A DNA stretch of 64,000 nucleotides, taken from the NCBI RefSeq assembly GCF_014805685.1, contig NC_060898.1, forward strand, positions 8,832,501-8,896,500. Direction: 5' to 3'. Origin of the DNA: Silurus meridionalis. Its lineage: Eukaryota > Chordata > Actinopteri > Siluriformes > Siluridae. This document shows positions 11,132-21,984 of this stretch, piece after piece. Position 1 is the stretch's first letter. Every line of letters begins with the position of its first letter. A program made the translations under genes and the position numbers. A model generated the notes under the pieces. It was not told the origin of the DNA and searched no databases. It was given only the letters and a program-made list of their open reading frames with translations.

Positions 11132-11529
11132 ACATCCCCCCTTAGGAAAAGGAAACGTCCTCGTTTCCAAAACTGAAGGAGGGGAAATAAAACAGGTAAA
11201 TGAAGAGAAGAGTGAGAAAAAATAAATAAATACATTACACAAACTGTAATCTTAAACATGTCATTGCAAACACAATCAAAACCAATATCATGCAGTGAAC
11301 ATTGATATTTCAAGAACTAATTAATTCAAACTGTTCAATACACCCACACTGTGGAATATGTCAACCCCATTTCTAGCATGGTTCTAATGGTTCAATGTTA
11401 GCACCATTGTCCACATTCAGAACCCAACTCTATAGCACTGAGGAAAATGCACTAAACGCCCAAATCTCGTCTGATACCGACCCAGAGACTCAACAATAGG
11501 AGCAGGTGAAGGAAATGGTGTTGTTTGAG

Positions 11530-11875
11530 TCACGGGAATCTCAACCTCACACTGGCCCTTTTCCCTGGCTGAATAGGTGTAGGTGGCGTCAAAGGCTCAC
11601 ACATACTTGGTTGTTGGTATGCGTAAGGACAAGAGCCTAAAAACGCAGTGAGTGGTGGGGCTCCAACCATGGATGGGGAGTGCATATTAGTACTGTTTCC
11701 TTTAGAGTTTGGTGGCAATATGAACCGATAAGGCTTAAGGCGGTTGTAATGTAGTATTTTTAAGTTATCCCTAGGATCTACTTGATCCCGTACTTCATAG
11801 GTCACACCAATATCACCTGTAGGTGAGTATATTCTCCTTACAACTTTAAATGGATGGCCCATTTGGGATCAAGGT
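11530..11875 (-). pseudogene. Integrase C-terminal remnant (Ty3/gypsy-like)
   Basis: A minus-strand open frame of about 110 codons. It begins GHPFKVVRRIYSPTGDIGVT and contains NLKILHYNRLKPYRF. The 'hydrophobic-V-H-[FY]-NRLKPY' phrase is the hallmark of the C-terminal (GPY/F-type) region of Ty3/gypsy integrases, which insert the cDNA into the genome. The catalytic core that should precede it is absent. The tail is proline/serine-rich and of unknown role. Confidence 0.65.
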
Positions 11876-12023
11876 TCAAGTAACCCATTATACCCATCAA
11901 CTAAACCTGCATCAAGGGCAGAAGATATAAGTGTGGCTGTACAATGCATTTCACATTGAGGGGGAATAGTTGTAGCCACCGAAATTTAGGCTGTACAGTA
12001 AACAGGGACAAGCTGGGCTGTGC

Positions 12024-12699
12024 TTAGTAGTGGTAAGGTTTGATCATAAAGGCAACAAAATCCTCTTCCGTGTCAAAGTGGAGAGCTATTATATGGTCTG
12101 GTGACATATTGTGGACTCTGCATGCCATCATCATAGTACTTTGGGTTTTCATCAGCCGAATATATTGAGGAATAAAAGGGCCCGGACCCCTCCCTGCGGT
12201 GTGGAGAAAAATCACCTCTATCACGTTGCCAGTATGTGTCTCTGCCATGTCTGTCATGATCTCTGCTCTGGTTGAGGAACCGGTCTTGTGAGGAATGACA
12301 AGAACCTGAATGCCTAGGTGGTGAACATTTCATAAGATGTGTTCCATGCAGTGGCATGTCCAGCTGGACTTTGTTGATATGGTGATAAGGGGCTTTTTGA
12401 TTGACCAAACTGATCATAAAACTGTAATTTCAATGTGGTCAAATCTTTACTCAAGCCTTTTACCACATTAGTAAGGTCACGTACAGCTTGCTTTAGAAAA
12501 AGATTGTCAGTGTCAGACAGCATTGACTGTTTGCATTGCAGAATCATCTCTGGCAGTGTTAGCAGCTGAAATTGGATGTTTGTCGAGCACGTTCTGTTTG
12601 AGCTGCAACTTCAAATGCTTCTTTGAATGTTTTGGCTCCTCTCTCATGGCACTTCATTTGGAGTTCTTGGTCCAGACCGGCACGTGTCACGTGCTCTAT
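12024..12699 (-). pseudogene. Gag-like remnant of the LTR element
   Basis: The minus strand contains frames that together give an RAGLDQELQMKCHERGAKTF stretch and a following charged helix. A coiled hydrophilic stretch comes next, then an Arg/Asp/Ser-rich tail. The order fits the C-terminal half of a retrotransposon Gag. No CCHC zinc knuckle is evident and there are several frame changes. The call depends mainly on its position between the LTRs. Confidence 0.45.
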
Positions 12700-13632
12700 T
12701 AAAGTGAGATTATTTCTCTAATAACATTCACGGACACCGAAGAGCTCTTCTTTCCAACTTTATTCTTTTTCTTTTTTCCAATTCTTCGTGCTCTTCTGCA
12801 CCACCCCCCAAAAGCACCTGCTTGCTTGCATCCCCCTTTCAAAATCCAAGTCCATCCAGGAATACATCACTTTCAGTGTCAAAACTTAAGGTACCGTAAT
12901 TTCCGGACTATGAAGCTTATATAAGCCGCACCCACTAAATTTTACAAATATTTTTATTTTTAACATAAATTAGCCGCACTGAAACTAATAAACTTTACAC
13001 AGGCTTTACTGAAAGAGAGTGTCTGTTACACGGTGTAATGGGTGAAATATATATCGGCTCCTTTAAGAGCAGAGCGGCATTTTGGAAATAGCACGTCACT
13101 GCATTCTTCCGGTATTACTGCGTGTGTGTGCGTGTGAGACTGAGGATTATGTGCTTATTATTTTCTGATGCTCGTTTCTTTGACTAACCCATAACGCTGT
13201 TGCCTTCACCCAGACTCAGCGCGCTACAACGGCTTGTATCTAAACAGTAGCTGACCAAGAAAGTCATTGTTCACTGTCTTTCTCCTTCTTTTCACAACTA
13301 TTTCTCTAGGGAGTTTACCTTTTGTCATCATCGTGCATTTAAAAATCAACACCGGTGAAAGTTTTTCTCCCAATGCCGTGCAGCTCAGAACACAGGCGAG
13401 GTGTGTTTTTTCGTTCGGAAATTTCATTGTTCTAATGTTATGTCGCTCACTTTTTTGGCTTGAAGTTTGTGAAACCGGGAAAAACCCAGGAAAAATCCAT
13501 AAATTAGCCGCTTCGTTGTTTAAGCTGCAGGGTTCAAATGTGGGGAAAAAAGTAGTTGCTTATATTCCAAAAAATACGGTAAATAACTTCCTAAATTCAC
13601 ATTCAATTCACATAAATTTTTACTCTTACACT
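12700..13632 (-). repeat. LTR (5' LTR in element orientation), split by insertion
   Basis: Left part 12,700-12,893 and right part 13,580-13,632 align with the LTR at 10,879-11,131. The intervening 12,894-13,579 is a separate DNA transposon inserted at a TA. Removing the insertion and one TA leaves an LTR of about 245 bp, nearly the length of its partner. Confidence 0.8.
12894..13579 (-). mobile_element. pogo/Tigger-like DNA transposon remnant
   Basis: Inserted in an LTR with TA on both sides (12,892-12,893 and 13,580-13,581). The ends are inverted: ccgtaatttccggactat on the left, and ccgtattttttggaatat when the right end is reversed. The minus-strand frame 13,224-13,427 resembles the catalytic core of pogo/Tigger transposases (LACVLSCTALGEKLSPVLIF). 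This family derives from Tc1/mariner and is often CENP-B-like. Only about 68 residues survive, so the copy is nonautonomous. The '...aaattagccgc' subterminal phrase occurs near both ends. Confidence 0.8.
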
Positions 13633-13769
13633 TCTTCTGGAGATCCTAACCATCTGTTTCAGGCATTTGTTATGTCCAGTGCATGCCCTTGGGACTGGAT
13701 TTCAATAGTATATGTAGTAATGAGCTATTCCTTTGTTTCAAATCTACTCTAAGTGTCTAAGTGTCTAAG

Positions 13770-14345
13770 TGCCATGCCGGACATGTCTCAGTGGGTCCTT
13801 TCTCTACCCAAGACTGGGGTATGTTCCTAAAGTGCCCTCGGTTCCCCCACAACCTGTAGTGCTGCAGGCATTTTATCCTTCTTTTTTTCAGGCCCCTGAC
13901 CAGATGAAGCTAAACCGACTGTGTCCAGTGTGAGCACTGGTTACAAACATCTGCAGGACAGAACTGTGGGGGAAGTCAGAGCAGTTGTTTATTTGCTGCT
14001 TGTGAACAAGCAGACCCTCAGTAGATCGATTGTGGATTCTATTAACTCCTCTTATGAGTCCTTTGGTTTTCCCGCTCCTTCTGACCATCATCATGTCCTA
14101 AAGCCTTATTGTCACTTAACCTTATTGTCACTTCTGAAACCTCTGTCCTTCAACCTTCCCTGTGAGCAATTCCTTCACTTTTGAAGCTAGTGCCGTCTCC
14201 ACGTATAGCTTCCATATAGCTTCCTGGTCATGACGTCACCCCGCCAGTGACATTACACACGTGATTCAGAGCGCAGAAGCTTGGAAGCATTCTCAAAGCA
14301 TTGTTGACGCAGCGAACAGGGAACCAGGGTTACATACATAACCTA
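13770..14345 (+). mobile_element. DIRS-like element, 3' end: recombinase remnant plus terminal repeat
   Basis: This stretch aligns by eye with 34,150-34,420 of the larger DIRS copy. Shared pieces include ccaagactggggtatgttcc/ccccaggggtatattccc, caggcattttatcc, gcccctgaccag and gattgtggatgctat/gattgtggattctat. That region encodes part of the tyrosine recombinase that integrates the circular cDNA. From about 14,215 it continues into the terminal repeat (tgacgtcaccccgccagtga ... gggaaccagggttac). The frame is broken. Confidence 0.65.
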
Positions 14346-14835
14346 AAGGCATTTTTATGCCTTTGAGATGTGGTTGAAGGCTGCTTTTTTAAAGCATTTG
14401 GGAAAACGTCCAAGCTCCACCTAGTTGCCTATTTATTTTTAAAGCAGACCTCAGAAGAATACAATTTATGATATCAGCAACTGGGAGTTCCTTGCAGTCA
14501 AGGTAACACTGGATAGAGGTAGCGATTCATGAATTTTAAATAAAAAAAAAAACATGTAAACCATCTGGATTGGAATAGTTTATTGCCCTTGTCTGTACAA
14601 TAAAATAAAGATTGATGAAGAAAGAACAGTCAAGTTAATTTCAGCATTATGAGGGAAAAATGCCACTAAATGTGCTGGCACGTTAATCAAAGAAGGTTGC
14701 TTGCCGGATTTGTGCGTCATGGTGAATTTTGGGGCTTGATTTGATACTTTTGTTAACGATTGTAAAAAAAAATTTCTAACTGATGAAAAATTTAATTTGG
14801 TGGAGTTCATTTATTTATTTTATATTTGTAGCCTC
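14346..14835. other. Unannotated spacer between two DIRS fragments
   Basis: AT-rich. No recognised coding or repeat sequence. Short minus-strand frames at 14,580-14,810 have no motif. Confidence 0.35.
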
Positions 14836-14839
14836 TTTC

Positions 14840-15850
14840 TACATTGGCAGGACCCATTGAGACATGTCTACCCCACTGGCGTACCTACACAGCTCAAGCA
14901 GTGCCCAGAGGCTGTTGTAGAGGCCTTCTGGGAGGCGGCAAGCCATCCAAATCCGCTACGTTCCCAGGCGGAAGCTGAGGGAGGCACTTGCTGGAGACCG
15001 TTGTGCCTCCGAAACACAACAGGTGGCATGGTTAACAGACCATTCTCCTGAGGGCACTGAAGAGAGGCAGGCACAGAGGGTTCCTCTTTCTCGCTAAAAA
15101 TGCCACAGACTGCCTTTTTGCCTCCTGGAACCTGTGAGAGACTGTATTAACCGCATCGCCGGAAAGGCCAGCAGGCACAACAGAGGCGTCCAAAAGACAG
15201 GCTCTGTCCTTGTCATAGTGCCTAGACAAAGACAGCCATAGGTGTCTTCTGGCAATCACCAGAGCTGCCATCCAGCGGCTTATGGCCCGAGTGGTCTCTT
15301 TAGTGGCCCTAAGAGACAGGTCTGTGGCCCCACTAGGATGTCGCCATTTTTTTATGTCGTCTTCCTCGTCCAGCTCTTTGAGCAGGTCAGCCTGATAGGC
15401 CTGTAAGTCTGCTATGATGCGCAGGCAGCCGTGGCTTAACCTGCTGCCATGTATGCTTTGCCCACCAGAGCCGAGCAGGTCCAACAGGGCTTGGTGGGCA
15501 CTGCCAGGCCCTTAAGGGACGATGCAGCGCCTGGGGAGAGATAGTCCGCCAGCGTCTCTTCGACCCATGGAATCATCTCATAACCACACTCTTTCAGCCC
15601 CACCACATTAAAGTAGAGGGAGACATGAGGCCAAATATGGGTTATTCCATGACCTGAACACCTCAGTGTGCTGATCCGGTAAAAACAGCATGCCCCAGCA
15701 TGTTTTTATAGCTTCCTAGTCATGACGTTACCCCGCCAGTGACATTGTTTCTTCATTGGAAGGATTACGCACGTGGTTCCGAGTGTGGTCACACAGAGGC
15801 GTTCCCAAAGCATTGTTGACGCAGCTCAGGTTCCCTTTTTATCTACCATG
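14840..15850 (-). mobile_element. DIRS-like element, 5' end: gag remnant plus terminal repeat
   Basis: The minus-strand frame 15,032-15,484 (150 codons) resembles the Gag of fish DIRS elements: ADLLKELDEEDDIKKW, then LRATKETTRAISRWMAALV, RHLWLSLS and RFQEAKRQSVAF. Gag packages the element RNA. Frames continue in broken form to about 14,840 and upstream to about 15,650. At 15,714-15,850 lies a terminal repeat like those at 14,222-14,340 and 34,806-34,950. Because DIRS termini are inverted, its + strand orientation is what a minus-strand copy should show. Reverse transcriptase and recombinase are absent. Confidence 0.7.
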
Positions 15851-16084
15851 GGATTTCACCACAGAAATTTTGATCAGAGTGCACATTTCCCTTAGTGCTA
15901 ATGCTAAAGAGGCTCTGTGAACTGCATTGGGCAATTAGTAAACTGTATTCTATTCGCATCCCAATAAATTTTTTTGTTGCAGGATGTTTCATCCATGCAA
16001 ATCTCAACGCTCCCTAAATTCCATCAGAACATTGTCCATTCAATAAGAGGTAAAATATGCTTGCCATCAAAAACCATTAGAGGC

Positions 16085-16350
16085 TATCTACATCATCAAG
16101 TGCTTGCATCTGCCTCCAAGGACATTATTTTACTTTCTAGCTAGAAGCATGACAGAGATACCCCACTTAGTCCAGATTGGGATCAGTATCTCCAACGCCG
16201 CCAGGGCTGTGAGCTCTGTCCCATGTTGTTCACGGTTAATGATGCATGGCTTAAAACAACATAATCAAATTTGGTGATGACACAACTGTGGTGGGTCTCA
16301 TCAGCAAGAACAATGAGTCAGCATGTAAAAAGAAAGTGCAGAAGGCATAG
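16085..16350 (+). mobile_element. Rex1/Babar-like LINE fragment (reverse transcriptase palm)
   Basis: The plus strand encodes, with breaks, IKFGDDTTVVGLISKNNES near 16,265-16,320. This resembles the FADDTTVVGLI active-site block typical of Rex1/Babar (CR1-group) reverse transcriptases in fish; here the alanine is replaced by glycine. Flanking sequence is too decayed to extend confidently. Confidence 0.55.
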
Positions 16351-17180
16351 CAGTCATTTTTAAATTGTTGTCATGCCAAACAAATATGACTTTCTTTGTT
16401 CTGTACAACACAAAATATTATATTATAAAATATAATAAAATAAAATGAAAGTCAGTGGGAATTAAATAATATGCTTCTTTTGATTTAATTATAAAGCATT
16501 CTTCAAGATACCTTCTCTTTGCATGTGTGTGTTTCACACGTTTTTTACAGATTCTTTCATTGAACGTTTAATCACAATACACAAATGAATATTTTAATCA
16601 AACTTCCAAGTCCTTTATACACTTTTATACATAACATTTAAGGACTTTTTTGCTTCAGTGGAAAAGGTATCATTGAATTCACAAGCTCAAAATATATAAA
16701 AGAAAATAAATCAATTTAATAATATACTCTTAAAGTGTGTGTTGGGAAAAGGACAGTAACCAATGCACAGAAAAAAAGTTTGGATTTTTGTGTACTCAGT
16801 ATTCAGGAAATGTGCAATGGACTAAATCTTCCTTATTTTAAAGTGGGGGGTCAAAGGGACCATGTCCAGTTATACCCCTGGCAGTGGCTAACAGGCTGGT
16901 AAAAACGGTCTGAATGTAGACAAGCAAAAGTGATACTTCAGGAAGACAAAGAGTAAGCATTCTATGCTAACTGAACTCTATGGAGATCATCAAGAACACC
17001 TCTTGTATTCACCTAGTGACGAATCATCAACTGGAACCTTAACACCAGCTTCAAAACCAGAAAAACTCACACATCTCTACTTTCTACAAAATCTGAAGAA
17101 GGCCAAGCTCCTCACAAAAGGGCACTGTTTAAAGCAACCTGAGCAACAAAATCACTGTTTGCTTTAGGAATTGCACCATC
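16351..17180. other. Unannotated AT-rich sequence
   Basis: No gene recognised. A 67-codon frame at 16,964-17,167 has no domain. The stretch lies between two Rex1-like pieces and may contain diverged LINE sequence. Confidence 0.35.
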
Positions 17181-17775
17181 TCAGTCCCTGTAGTGGATGG
17201 TGAGGACAGCTGAGAAGGTCATTGGGGTCTCTTTCCTGCATCACAGACATCTACACCACATGCTGCATATGCCACCAGCATTGTGGCTGACCACACACAT
17301 TCTTTACACTCCTGCCATCTGGAAAAATGGTACTAAACCATACAACTAGAATGTGTAATGGTTTCTTCTTTTAAGCCATAAGACTTAACACAAAGAGACT
17401 GGTCTAACACACACACACTTAAATACTTTTTTTGTGTCAAAAACTGCTACTAAACCAACAAATAAACAGTAAACAGTATTTATTATAACACAGACAATGT
17501 CTTTGCACTTTATTTTACATTTATTATTTCACATAGTTGGAGCTGCTCTGTCTCTGTGCAATTGTGACAGACAACATTTCCACAAATGTTGTTTGCACAT
17601 GTTTGCAGTAGCGACTTCATGTAGGCCTGTGTGTAGTTCTGCTATTTCATAGTTTTCCATTGTCTAGTTTCAACTTACATTGTTTTATGTTGTTTTACAG
17701 GGCACCTTTTCCCCACAGGAATGTTGTTTAGATTCACTGTGCACTATACCTATGTATATAAATAAAACTGACTTA
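17181..17775 (+). mobile_element. Rex1/Babar-like LINE C-terminal and 3' end
   Basis: The sequence ctgagaaggtcattggggtc encodes an RTAEKVIG(V)-like block. It is followed by decayed coding that resembles the 'SLPSLTDIYTTRC ... HTLFTLLPSGKRYR' C-terminus of Rex1-type LINEs. The 3' untranslated end finishes gtatataaataaaactgact, typical of this group. No intact frame remains. Confidence 0.5.
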
Positions 17776-17884
17776 ACTAAATCAAGACAACCAAGAGATT
17801 AATCATATGCCAGAGATACTGTGCTCTGTTTTTTGACAGGTTTGCATTAATGCCACCTTAACACAGAAGATACACAAAGCCCCT

Positions 17885-18090
17885 CCCAAAGATATACAAA
17901 AATATAGACAAATGTCTGTTGACACCTGACCATTTGATTCATATGTGCTTTATTAAACATCTTATTTCACATTTAGTCCCCAATAGCCACAATTCTTCTA
18001 GAAAGATGTTCCACTATATTTTTGTGTTGTGGAGATTTGTGCTTATTCAGCCATGAGGGCATTAGTACAGTCAGAAATACAATACATTAG
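17885..18090. mobile_element. Tc1/mariner-related repeat fragment
   Basis: Contains phrases familiar from a widespread fish DNA-transposon family: 'tctgttgacacctgaccatt' near the left and 'tgttgtggagatttgtgctt attcagcc' further in. Only one end is present and no transposase is seen. The family call is from memory. Confidence 0.4.
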
Positions 18091-18904
18091 TTCATATAAT
18101 GTACCTCAAAAGACCATGTTCTCCCACAATCACACTTTGTACGGACTTCAACAAAAGACATCAATCAAGAAACTGGCAACTAGGAAATATGATGATTCAA
18201 GACAATAACAAGGACTGGGCAAATAACTTCCCTGCTAAAAACTCTGGGACCAAGTTGACCTTCATCTAGTGTGATCTGAGATATAAAACACTGCTGTTCG
18301 TTTGGAATAAACAGTATTCGACCAGCTCACTTCCAGTGGTTGAGAGCCAGTAGTTAAGGGCACAAGACCAACAACATCTTAAATACACAGCCCAGGAAAC
18401 TAAGGAGTTTGCAGATTATTAGAGAGGGTATGCTCCATGTTACATGCTTTATTACTTGACCCAGTTGGCTCTTGCAAAAAAAAACTGGCTAGCCAGTAAT
18501 ACCAGGTTCCCCCACCAGCACCTTTTGACATTAGGAGGTAAAGAGCATACACCATAAATAAAATACTGGGGAATACTAGAGGAAGGGAAACTGCAGTACC
18601 TAAGCGAATGTAAGAGCTATGGACCTGAGAAAAGAAGCTGGGTTAATGACAATAATGTACTCAATGCTAGAAGTTTCATGCATGCCACTCAAACCACCAA
18701 CATTTATGGGCAAAAAGAACTCTGAAGTAAGCATTTTCTCTTACAGTATGTGAGCCCTAAAAAAGGTACCCAATCACAATAACAATACTTTCACCTTCAC
18801 TAACTTACCAAACATACATACATAAATGCACAATTCTAAATGATGCCTCTAATAACAGATTTTTCTATTGTGTGGGGAAGGAAGAAAAAAAAAACTAATT
18901 TCTA
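18091..18904. other. Unannotated sequence
   Basis: No domain-bearing frame, tandem repeat or recognised element. Confidence 0.35.
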
Positions 18905-19505
18905 ATCCTGTCCACTCTCATACCGCCCAATGAAAATCTCAGCATTTCAACTCTGCCACCTCCAGCTCTACCTCCTGTCTTGTAGTCAATGCCACGGTCA
19001 CCACAGTCCTATATACTTTCAATTTCACTCTTGCAGATACCCTTCTATCACAAATCACTCTTGCCACTCTTCTCCACCCACTCCACCCTACCTGCACTTT
19101 TTCCTTCACTTGTCTAACACACTCTCTATTGCTTTGCACTGTTCACCCCAGGTACCTAAACTTATCCACCTTTCCACCTCTTCTCCCTGCATCGGCACCA
19201 CTCCACTGCTCTCCCTCTCATTCACACACATGTACTGTTTTACTCCTACTGACTTTCTTTCCCCTTCTCTCCAGCGCCTACCTCCATCTCTCCATGCTTT
19301 TCTCAACCTGCTCCCTACTCTCACCACAAATCACAATATCATCCGCAAACACTATAGCTCATGGAGACACCTGTCTGACCTCATCCGTCAGTCTGTCCAT
19401 CACTATTGCAAACAGGAAAGGGCTCAGAGCCGATCCTTGATGCAATCCCACCTCCAGCTTGAACCAATCTGTCATTCCTACTGCACAGTTCAGAATGAGA
19501 ATGAG
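18905..19505 (-). mobile_element. RTE-like LINE fragment (antisense)
   Basis: The minus strand encodes the reverse transcriptase palm and thumb of the same family as 24.5-31.8 kb. The pieces are CAVGMTDWFKLEVGLHQGSA, LSPFLFAIVMDRLTDEV, a FADDIVICGES active-site block near 19,320-19,350, VNERESSGV, and WSGWRRVARVICDRRVSARV towards 18,960. Matching phrases occur on the plus strand at 30,940-31,420. The frame is broken in several places, so it is inactive. Confidence 0.8.
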
Positions 19506-20185
19506 CCGCTTTAATAAAGGCAATGTTGCTCTTATTTCCAAACCTTCACTTATTGAAGCTGGTAGCTCACCAGTCTCCACAGTGTCCACCAGCAACCCCT
19601 GTTCCTGTGACATTAACCCACTGGTTGTATCTACAACTGATGCACAGTTAATATTAAAAATGCTCCAATATAAGCTTCAGAATTTCTCTTAATCAGCACT
19701 TTTAAAATCAGGATCTTGAAGTAGACAGCTATAACAAGCAAATAATCTTTCCTACATCCATCTTTCAAAAGCCTAATACCAATCATTATTAAATTAAATT
19801 TGACCCCAAAACCAGACCCAACACACTACTACACTATCATGAAACTTACTGAAAAAGCACCAATTATCAACAATAACACAATATCCTTTTGCTCGCCTTG
19901 TTTTCTTTCTCTTTCATGACAGCAATTATATGCTTGGAGCCCCACCTATCTTGGGCCATCTGCATCACAGCAATTCTCCTATGACACGACAATTGATAGA
20001 AACTGCACCTATGAGCATGTAAGAAAGAAGATGGGAGTGAGAGCAAAATAACAAACAAAAAAACATGTTCCTTTGGCATAACTCATAGCATGAATCAAAA
20101 CAAAGATGCACATGGCTACATAAACACAGAGGAAATCCTCAGCAGAAGAGAATCCAAATGAAGCTGGAGGATAAGGGACACTGTT
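19506..20185. other. Unannotated sequence
   Basis: No recognised gene or repeat. Short frames on both strands lack motifs. Confidence 0.35.
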
Positions 20186-20811
20186 TTAATCAGTCTACAC
20201 TGGCTTCCAATTAAATCTCGCATTGATTATAAAATACTACTACTGACGTATAAAGCACTTAACGGTCTCGCACCGCAGTATCTGAGTGAACTTCTGTACC
20301 AGTATGATTCTCCATGCCTACTTAGATCAAAAGGTGCTGGCTGTCTGTTGGTTCCTCAAATAACAAAGACTACAGCAGGGGGCAGATCTTTCTCTTATAA
20401 AGCCCCACAGTTATGGAACAGCCTTCCAACCAGTATTTGGGACTCAGACACAGTCTCAGTGTTCAAGTCAAGGTTAAAAACCTATTTATTTAGTCAAACC
20501 TATGATCAGTAGAATTTTTTTTTCTTAGGTAAAGGCTCAGATCTGGAGGGAACATGGATATAGAGTGTTTGGTGAACTGGGATATTTGTATGCTGTCGTC
20601 CCCTCACATTCACACGTTCACTCAGGTTTGTTGACGGTGGTGTGGTGGGTCGTCTCTTATTCCAGAGAGCCCTCATGTCTGTGTTACCTTCTGGTTCTCC
20701 CTTTTAGTTATGCTGCCATAGCGAGTCTTGCCGGAGTCCAAACTGCACAGTGACACTAACTTTCATACAACAGTAAGGACACTTAATAATCCATATCCTT
20801 CTCTTCCTGTC

Positions 20812-20859
<48 letters not shown>

Positions 20860-21409
20860 GGTCGAGTCAAACATGCTCCTGAGGCTCCAGTGACCACTGT
20901 TCCTGCCCCTCTCCCCTCAGTGGATCTTCCCACTTTGTCCAGGCCTGCCTCTGGATAGTGTTCTCTTCGACTGGAGGCCACTCTGTGCAGCTCAGGACGG
21001 TTTCTCATCAACACCTTGGGTGGTTCCATGAAATTCCGGAGTAAGAACGGGCGCTTTGAGGATGGATTGGACTGTAGTTAATGTCAACAGTCTGCTACAC
21101 TGATTTAGGAATACAGTTCGCTTCTGATCATCATCACTGTACCCCGCAACATTGTATATCTGCTTCAAATGGACATTCGGTGCAACCCAGATAAGGATGG
21201 GTTCCCTCTTGAGTCTGGTTCCTCTCAAGGTTTCTTCCTTATGCCATTTCGGGGAGTTTTTCCTTGCCACAGTTGCTCATCAGGAAAAAAACGAATTTAC
21301 AAAGAACATATTTACTTTTAATCGCCACATTATCTGTGTAAAGCTGCTTTGAGACAATGTTCATTGTTAAAAGCGCTATACAAATAAAAATGAATTGAAT
21401 TGAATTGAA
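20186..21409 (+). mobile_element. L2-type LINE, 3' end (C-terminus and 3' UTR)
   Basis: Starts within the C-terminal coding of L2 ORF2: [20 protein letters not shown] near 20,190, then LAPQYLSELLYQYDSP and LWNSLPTSI...SRLKTYLFSQ, with a stop near 20,511. The roughly 900-bp 3' untranslated region follows and matches 29,600-30,430. It includes a (CT)n block at the same place and ends agcgctatacaaataaaaat plus (gaatt)n. The coding part is intact over about 105 codons, so this is a fairly young, strongly 5'-truncated insertion. Confidence 0.88.
20815..20858. repeat. (CT)n microsatellite in L2 3' UTR
   Basis: About 22 perfect CT dinucleotides, located inside the L2 3' untranslated region. Confidence 0.97.
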
Positions 21410-21984
21410 CAAGACAGTCCTGAATTCAAACATATAAGTGTGTGTAACTGCTGGCTTTCAGACTTTTTAAACACTTTTTAGATCCTGTTAAGAGACATGG
21501 ATTCCTTACTTTGTTTGTACCTTGTTGTGTGAATACAAAAGGCAGGGTGTTTGAGGTCATCCACAATGCAACGCATGTTCTGAATGTCTGTAATAGATAG
21601 GAGGCCCTGATGATTTTCTTAGCTGTCATCACTATCTGCTGCAGAGTCCAAGAGGGACAACGGTACCAGTAACAGGAATGAGTCGTGTCCTTTGGGTTAT
21701 TGATTGATTTGTGTAAATATTAGACAGAATAATAATATTCACCTCAAGTTGTTGACATTTAGGATCAGTTTTACAATGTGAATACCATACTTGCAAGGGG
21801 CCAACCCAACACTATATGCTGCAGAAATATCAGAGAATGTGGAAAAACACGTACATTAGTATCAAAGACAGTAAGGAAGCTAATGATAATATACATTGTT
21901 ACATGACAGTATGAACCTAATCTACAAGACAGAGTCAAAAAGTCAAAGTGGGTAATGACAACTATTGTGTCATATTGTGTCACA
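21410..21984. other. Unannotated sequence
   Basis: No gene or clearly recognised repeat. Short frames on the minus strand have no motif. Confidence 0.35.

Larger units (their letters stand above)
10879..13632 (-). mobile_element. Ty3/gypsy-like LTR retrotransposon, decayed, antisense
   Basis: Two direct ~250-bp repeats (10,879-11,131 and 12,700-13,632, the latter interrupted) enclose minus-strand remnants of gag-like and integrase sequence. Next to the low-coordinate LTR the minus strand shows a polypurine tract (AAGGGGGGATG) immediately before TGTAAG, the correct place for second-strand priming. Protease, reverse transcriptase and RNase H are missing, and the start of gag is not seen, so the copy is internally deleted. 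A pogo-like DNA transposon sits in one LTR. The Ty3/gypsy assignment rests on the integrase C-terminus and is moderate. Confidence 0.75.

Noticed and set aside
13267..13752. 161-codon plus-strand open frame
   Set aside because: It is antisense to the pogo-like transposase remnant and crosses the element boundary into LTR and flanking DNA.
15032..15484. 150-codon minus-strand open frame considered as a host gene
   Set aside because: Its motifs and the adjoining terminal repeat fit DIRS Gag, so it is placed with the mobile element.
18930..19514. 194-codon plus-strand open frame rich in Ser/His/Leu
   Set aside because: It is the antisense shadow of the minus-strand RTE-like reverse transcriptase remnant.
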